From contig CAIYUD010000174.1 of the NCBI GenBank assembly GCA_903929325.1, forward strand, positions 1 to 11,395: a stretch of 11,395 nucleotides of DNA, read 5' to 3'. Source of the stretch: an uncultured Opitutia bacterium (lineage in GTDB: Bacteria; Verrucomicrobiota; Verrucomicrobiia; Opitutales; UBA953). The translations under genes and the position numbers were made by a program. Below are positions 7,654 to 11,395 of this stretch, one piece after another. The notes beneath the pieces are model-generated. The model did no database searches. It worked only from the letters and a program-made list of their open reading frames with translations, and was not told the DNA's origin. Each line of letters begins with the position of its first letter. Position 1 is the stretch's first letter.

Positions 7654-8739
7654 GTGCCTCCCAAGAAAAAACCTGCGGTTAAAATGCGCTCACGGCGTCC
7701 AGCGCCAGCGCGTGCCCATGCACCCTCTACGTCGACTCCAGAGGCAGCCCGCGGATCTAAACAGGAACGCATCGCCCTACTCATCGACGCAGACAATGTC
7801 TCGCACGGATTCTTACCCACCTTACGCGACTTTGTGGGCGAGACGACCCTAGCTTCGGCACGTGCCTACGGTGATTTTCAGAATCGTCTACACAACTGGC
7901 GAAAAGCCGCGGAAGCATGGCCAGCCCTCGATTTGGTCGAACAACGAAATTATACAGCCGGGAAAAACGCGACGGACATGCGGTTGACCATTGATGCGGT
8001 CAAATTGCTCGCCGGAAAGAAACCGCCCACGACGTTGGTGTTTGTGACCAACGACAGTGACTTCACACCCATTGTCGAAGACGCTAAGAAAGACGGCGTG
8101 CGCATTGTTGTGATGGGCGAACGCCCGCACCGCGCCCTTCGGAGCGCAGCCCATCACTACGTCAATCTCACCGAGCTGCGCGAGCGCCTCGAAAATAAGG
8201 CTGCGGCTGAATCAGATCCACGCGAAGTCCTACGGCTCCTGCTCGCCGCCTTACGTTCCTTGCCTAAACTTAACGCCAAAGCCGAAAAAGCCCTGGCAGA
8301 AGCCGAACGCCGTTTGCCACTTTTGCGTTTTGCAACTGGGCGACCGACACCAAGCACCTCGCGCAAAGCAGACAGCTCAACCCCGCCGAGTCGTGCACGA
8401 CGTGGACGACAAACAGGCACGGCGGCGAGCCAAACCGCAGCCACTCGGCAAGGCGATCAAGTTTCGGCGAGCAATGACGTCCACGCCATTCGACGCAAAG
8501 AAGCACTCCTGAATCGAACAGACCTTATTCAATCTTTGGTCGACGCAGCTCGCTCTCTTCCAAATCAAGATGGTTGGGTCAAAGGCGAATTTATCCTACG
8601 CCGTGTACGCGAAACGGTTCCTAACTTTGACCAGGTCGCCCCACGGTACGCAAAATTTTACCGAATGCTCGAGGATACAGGACGCTTCGATGTTGAATTA
8701 CGCGCGAGCACTGTATTCGCCCGGCCCCGCAAGGCATAA
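7654..8739 (+). CDS. NYN-domain (LabA/DUF88-type) putative ribonuclease with C-terminal OST-HTH/LOTUS-like domain
   Basis: This 361-residue cytoplasmic protein starts with a basic, disordered-looking tail (residues 1-38). A NYN/PIN-like domain follows at about 39-175, with the acidic metal-site residues in IALLIDADN (Asp45, Asp47), NATDMRLTIDAV (Asp108) and VTNDSDFTPIVEDAKKDG (Asp134, Asp136). NYN proteins are PIN-like nucleases generally thought to cut RNA. A Ser/Thr/Arg-rich linker (about 228-275) leads to a C-terminal region (about 283-360: LIQSLVDAARSLPNQDGWVKG, then FYRMLEDTGRFDVE) that resembles OST-HTH/LOTUS RNA-binding domains. The start is GTG at 7654, 24 nt after the tRNA CCA, with no clear ribosome binding site; ATG at 7684 is an alternative that only shortens the basic tail. 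It probably shares a transcript with tRNA-Arg. Its stop is 1 nt from that of the convergent gene. Confidence 0.9.
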   Translation: MPPKKKPAVKMRSRRPAPARAHAPSTSTPEAARGSKQERIALLIDADNVSHGFLPTLRDFVGETTLASARAYGDFQNRLHNWRKAAEAWPALDLVEQRNYTAGKNATDMRLTIDAVKLLAGKKPPTTLVFVTNDSDFTPIVEDAKKDGVRIVVMGERPHRALRSAAHHYVNLTELRERLENKAAAESDPREVLRLLLAALRSLPKLNAKAEKALAEAERRLPLLRFATGRPTPSTSRKADSSTPPSRARRGRQTGTAASQTAATRQGDQVSASNDVHAIRRKEALLNRTDLIQSLVDAARSLPNQDGWVKGEFILRRVRETVPNFDQVAPRYAKFYRMLEDTGRFDVELRASTVFARPRKA

Positions 8740-8740
8740 A

Positions 8741-9118
8741 CTAGTTACGGTTAGCACCCTGCCCTGCGAAGTTTCGTTGTCCGCGGCGGAAGTAGAAAAA
8801 TGCTGCCAAGCATACCAGGACCGCAATCACGGCAATGACCGTATAGAACTCTGCACGTTGCTCACGAATTTGATCGTCCAGAGCTGCACCCTTCAAGTCG
8901 GAGGAAACCTTTATGAAGCCGACTGGCTCTGCCTTCTTTAACTGTGTGCCTGAAATCGATTCGCCACCAAAGTTTACGCCAGAAGGCTCTATGGGCATAA
9001 ACTCTGTGTGACTATCTTGTCCTTCCACGCTCACAGGTTTTGCAACAGGTACGACTTCGCCAAATAAAGCCATCAGGACAAACGTTAGCGGGTTAGAGCG
9101 TGGGCATAACCATCGCAC
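8741..9118 (-). CDS. Small single-pass membrane protein of unknown function, downstream of cimA
   Basis: I do not recognise a family. The protein is up to 125 residues long, with a soluble acidic-to-neutral stretch (including GQDSHTEFMPIEPSGVNFGG and AEPVGFIKVSSDLKG). One strong hydrophobic helix follows near residues 92-110 (YTVIAVIAVLVCLAAFFYF), then a positively charged tail (RRGQRNFAGQGANRN). By the positive-inside rule the tail is cytoplasmic and the N-terminal part is outside. That topology favours the longer GTG start at 9118, which adds LTFVLMALFG as a possible signal peptide but overlaps cimA by 34 nt. The alternative ATG at 9073 gives 110 residues, starts 11 nt after the cimA stop and has no export signal. 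Neither start has a good Shine-Dalgarno. It is probably co-transcribed with cimA, although nothing in it suggests amino-acid metabolism. Confidence 0.7.
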   Translation of the reverse strand: MRWLCPRSNPLTFVLMALFGEVVPVAKPVSVEGQDSHTEFMPIEPSGVNFGGESISGTQLKKAEPVGFIKVSSDLKGAALDDQIREQRAEFYTVIAVIAVLVCLAAFFYFRRGQRNFAGQGANRN

Positions 9119-10644
9119 AGTGCGCTAAGTGTCGCCTCTACCAAGTTCGCACTCACCCCAACTGTACCCCAACTAGCGGTGCCATCCGTGGAGCGAACCA
9201 CAACGCGTGTCTTAGCTGAAGTGCCATCGCGGCCACTCAAAACGCGCACTTTGTAGTCGGTTAAATTCACTTTTTTCAGACGTGGGAATGCACGGACAAG
9301 ACCATCGCGTAATGCTTGATCGAGTGCATGAACAGGCCCTTCGCCCTCGGCAACCGTGAGGGTCTCTTCCTTGCCGATGCGCACACGGATGGTAGCTTCG
9401 CAGGCCGCATGACCAGGGCCACCGCGGACGGAAACGTGATAGGTTACGACTTCAAAGGGTAGCTGAGCGGCCTTTCCGAGGTGACGTCGCAAGAGTAAGG
9501 CTAGTGAAGCTTCCGCATCCTCAAAACTCCAACCCTCATGCTCAAGGCGCTTAAGTTCTTCCAAGGCACTTCGCGTTGAGGGCGCATCCTTATCGAGCGT
9601 GATACCTAACTCAGCTGCCTTAACAACCAAGTTACTCCGGCCGGATTGGTCGCTGACCAAAACATCGCGCGTATTACCAACCGCTGCAGGATCGATATGT
9701 TCATAGGCTGCCGCAAATTTTCGAACAGCATCGACGTGCGTGCCGCCTTTATGGGCGAAAGCCGCGGCACCAACCCAAGGCCGTCGTGCTTCGGGCGCTT
9801 GATTGGTCACACCGTCTAAAAACTGAGATAAAGCCGTAAGACGACGCAGTGAAGCTGCAGGCACACAGCGCCATCCGCGCTTTAGCTGACAGACGGGCAT
9901 AACGGCTGTAAGGTCGCAATTACCCGTGCGCTCGCCTATACCATTAATGGTTCCCTGAACGTGTGATGCGCCTGCATCTAAGGCGGCAAGGGCGTTTGCG
10001 AGCGCCAGACCAGCGTCGTCGTGCGTGTGAATACCAATGGGGACTTTGACGGCACTCAGGGCTGCACGCGTGGCGGCAGCAACTTCATCTGGCAGTGAAC
10101 CGCCATTGGTATCGCAAAGAACTATGCGGCTTGCTCCGGCGTCAGCCGCAGCGCGGTAACACGCAAGTGCGTAATCTGCGTCTTCCTTCCAACCGTCAAT
10201 GGCGTGCTCGCAGTCGTAGACGACTTCGCGCCCGTGCTTACACAAATAAGCAACGGTATCCGAAATCATTTCGAGGTTTTCTTCGGGCGTGCAGCGCAAG
10301 ACTTCGCGAACATGCGTGCGCGAGGTCTTGCCAAAAATAGTGACGACGGGCGTTCCGACTGCGAGTAGGCCTTTAACTTGTTCATCCTCAGAGGCACGCA
10401 CACCTTTGCGACGTGTCGAGCCAAAGGCAGCAAGCTTGGCATGTTTGAATTTCAAACGCTTGGCTTGCGTAAAGAATTCTATGTCTCGCGGATTAGATCC
10501 AGGCCAACCACCCTCAATATAAGTGACCCCAAAGCGGTCGAGCTCAGCGGCCACGCGTAACTTGTCCTCAACCGAGAAATGGATGCCGAGTCCTTGGGCG
10601 CCGTCGCGCAAGGTGGTATCGTAAATCTCTATGGAGCGAGCCAT
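9085..10644 (-). CDS. cimA: (R)-Citramalate synthase
   Basis: This cytoplasmic enzyme condenses acetyl-CoA with pyruvate to (R)-citramalate, the first step of the threonine-independent route to 2-oxobutanoate and isoleucine. At 519 residues it matches the long CimA type. The HMGL-like TIM barrel opens with IEIYDTTLRDGAQG (Arg13, Asp14) and IEGGWPGSNPRDIEFF, a segment characteristic of this CimA branch. It continues with HTHDDAG (His206, His208, Asp209; metal site) and GTINGIGERTGNCDL. The linker region includes FAHKGGTHVDAV, and the C-terminal LeuA-type regulatory domain spans about residues 395-515. 2-Isopropylmalate and homocitrate synthases are relatives, but the GGWPGSNP signature argues for CimA. 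The ATG at 10644 is the natural start, just before the first beta strand; the Shine-Dalgarno is weak. Feedback control by isoleucine is likely from the family. A small membrane-protein gene follows, and a secreted-protein gene is divergent. Confidence 0.93.
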   Translation of the reverse strand: MARSIEIYDTTLRDGAQGLGIHFSVEDKLRVAAELDRFGVTYIEGGWPGSNPRDIEFFTQAKRLKFKHAKLAAFGSTRRKGVRASEDEQVKGLLAVGTPVVTIFGKTSRTHVREVLRCTPEENLEMISDTVAYLCKHGREVVYDCEHAIDGWKEDADYALACYRAAADAGASRIVLCDTNGGSLPDEVAAATRAALSAVKVPIGIHTHDDAGLALANALAALDAGASHVQGTINGIGERTGNCDLTAVMPVCQLKRGWRCVPAASLRRLTALSQFLDGVTNQAPEARRPWVGAAAFAHKGGTHVDAVRKFAAAYEHIDPAAVGNTRDVLVSDQSGRSNLVVKAAELGITLDKDAPSTRSALEELKRLEHEGWSFEDAEASLALLLRRHLGKAAQLPFEVVTYHVSVRGGPGHAACEATIRVRIGKEETLTVAEGEGPVHALDQALRDGLVRAFPRLKKVNLTDYKVRVLSGRDGTSAKTRVVVRSTDGTASWGTVGVSANLVEATLSALCDGYAHALTR

Positions 10645-10733
10645 GGGAACCCATACCGTAGAGGGATGGTCCGTTGCAGGGCAAGCGGGATGCGGGCTTG
10701 CTCAGGGCCAAAACCACGCTGAAATAGGACGAA
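10645..10733. promoter_or_regulatory. Divergent intergenic region upstream of cimA and the secreted-protein gene, with an inverted repeat
   Basis: This 89-nt gap holds a perfect 6-bp inverted repeat, GCAAGC (10681-10686) and GCTTGC (10696-10701), with a 9-nt spacer, centrally placed between the two starts. On the minus strand TTGCCC (10684-10679) and TACGGT (10660-10655), 18 nt apart, form a weak candidate promoter for cimA that would leave almost no 5' leader. The first arm of the repeat overlaps that -35 box. For the plus-strand gene, AGGA at 10726-10729 is the ribosome binding site, four bases before the ATG. The promoter call is tentative. Confidence 0.3.
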
Positions 10734-11395
10734 ATGAGCACCCGATTGCTGCTTTTCTTCGCCTGGGCGGTCTCAACAAGTCCCGCTTTTGCTCAATGGG
10801 AAATCTTCGCACAACGCATACCAGAAGATGGAAGTTGGGCCACCTACCGCGTCACCCGACAAAGCGGAAACTCCAAGCCACAGATTTCGGAAATACGCAT
10901 CAGTACGCGCGACGGTACTGTTGTTGAAAAAACTCCCTGCGTTTGGCTCGAAATCTCTCCCGTCAAGTGGTTAGGCTCACGCAACAAGGGTCGTCTCAGT
11001 TTCTTAATTCCACGCGCAATGGACGCAGCCAAAGCGGGTAGGCTGTTATTCATTTCCTATGAGATACTTTTTACGGATCCCGTTAAAGGACCCTGGCACC
11101 TGATGCCTGCTGACGTGAATTGGCTCGTTGAGAAAGTTGAGCTTAAGTCAACTTCAGCACTCACTCCAGATGGATCGGCAAAAATGAATGATGGCGCAGG
11201 CAAGGCTCATGACTGCTCACTACAAAAATTAGAGAGTAAACTGTCGCTCGACCCGCCTTTCGCATCTGCACAAACAACGGACTTAGTTGGCAAAGTTTGG
11301 CGCGACGAGACGACACCCTTTGGCATTATTCGGGCTGAATGGACAGAGACGCTCAAAAAGGGTGATGAGACCGAAGTGGAAACTAAAATCATGGA
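10734..11395 (+). CDS. Secreted protein of unknown function, 3' end beyond the window
   Basis: An ATG at 10734, preceded by AGGA, opens a frame of 220 codons with no stop before the right edge. The N terminus is a textbook signal peptide: MSTRLLLFFAWAVSTSPAFA, with likely cleavage after Ala20 (AFA|Q), so the protein should be in the periplasm or outer envelope. There is no lipobox cysteine. The mature part has GSWATYRVTRQSG soon after cleavage, a TPCVWLEIS strand, and WRDETTPFGIIRAEW near residues 189-203. The last recalls the V-W-x-[SD]-x-x-x-P-F-G-[LI]-[VI]-[RK] ending of some uncharacterised secreted beta-rich proteins, but I cannot assign a family. It is divergent from cimA across an 89-nt gap and may share regulation with it. 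The C-terminal part is not seen. Confidence 0.85.
   Translation, partial: MSTRLLLFFAWAVSTSPAFAQWEIFAQRIPEDGSWATYRVTRQSGNSKPQISEIRISTRDGTVVEKTPCVWLEISPVKWLGSRNKGRLSFLIPRAMDAAKAGRLLFISYEILFTDPVKGPWHLMPADVNWLVEKVELKSTSALTPDGSAKMNDGAGKAHDCSLQKLESKLSLDPPFASAQTTDLVGKVWRDETTPFGIIRAEWTETLKKGDETEVETKIM

Noticed and set aside
7555..7660. tRNA gene as an integration site of a mobile element
   Set aside because: No integrase, no repeated copy of the tRNA 3' end that I can see, and the gene immediately downstream is an ordinary NYN gene with composition like its neighbours.
8570..8941. Plus-strand open frame (123 codons) spanning the convergent junction
   Set aside because: It overlaps the end of the NYN gene and most of the minus-strand membrane protein gene out of frame, and has no domain or ribosome binding site; best explained as chance.
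1..11395. CRISPR arrays, insertion sequences, prophage or defence genes
   Set aside because: No direct-repeat arrays, transposase, integrase, restriction or toxin-antitoxin motifs were found on reading both strands; the contents are housekeeping, envelope and transport genes.

Overview
The window looks like ordinary, gene-dense chromosome from a Gram-negative bacterium. An MsbA-type ABC exporter next to a family 9 (heptosyltransferase-like) glycosyltransferase points to an LPS-type outer membrane. The gene mix (a formylglycine-generating enzyme with both catalytic cysteines, a COG1233 flavoprotein, CimA of the IEGGWPGSNP type, weak Shine-Dalgarno sequences) would fit the Planctomycetota/Verrucomicrobiota group, with Verrucomicrobiota my best guess. 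That is inference from family recall, not a phylogenetic result. No phage, transposon, CRISPR, integrase or toxin-antitoxin genes are visible.

Layout, left to right. (1) The 3' part of a formylglycine-generating enzyme (FGE) gene (+) runs in from the left edge; its stop overlaps that of a convergent gene. (2) A tight minus-strand run, read from right to left: ABC exporter (6325-4523), GT9 glycosyltransferase (4519-3521), phytoene-desaturase-like flavoprotein (about 3512-2085), MFS transporter (2079-814). Gaps are 3, 8 and 5 nt, so this is almost certainly one operon; a role in building and exporting an envelope lipid or glycolipid is plausible but unproven. (3) A TerC/Alx-family membrane protein (-), probably with its own terminator overlapping its stop codon. 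(4) A divergent tRNA-Arg(CCT) with an encoded CCA (+), followed after 24 nt by a NYN-domain/LOTUS-type putative ribonuclease (+). (5) The convergent pair cimA (citramalate synthase, isoleucine pathway) and a small single-pass membrane protein (both -). (6) Divergent from cimA, a secreted protein of unknown function that runs off the right edge.

Two convergent junctions are extremely compact: FGE/MFS overlap by 19 nt, and the NYN protein and small membrane protein are separated by 1 nt. Most start codons are GTG rather than ATG, and only terC and the last gene have a clear ribosome binding site. There is no gene-free stretch longer than about 130 nt. The points most worth a second look are the tRNA-to-putative-RNase arrangement, the GT9 enzyme lacking its expected GD motif, and the four-gene envelope operon. 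I see no clear evidence of a new multi-gene system.
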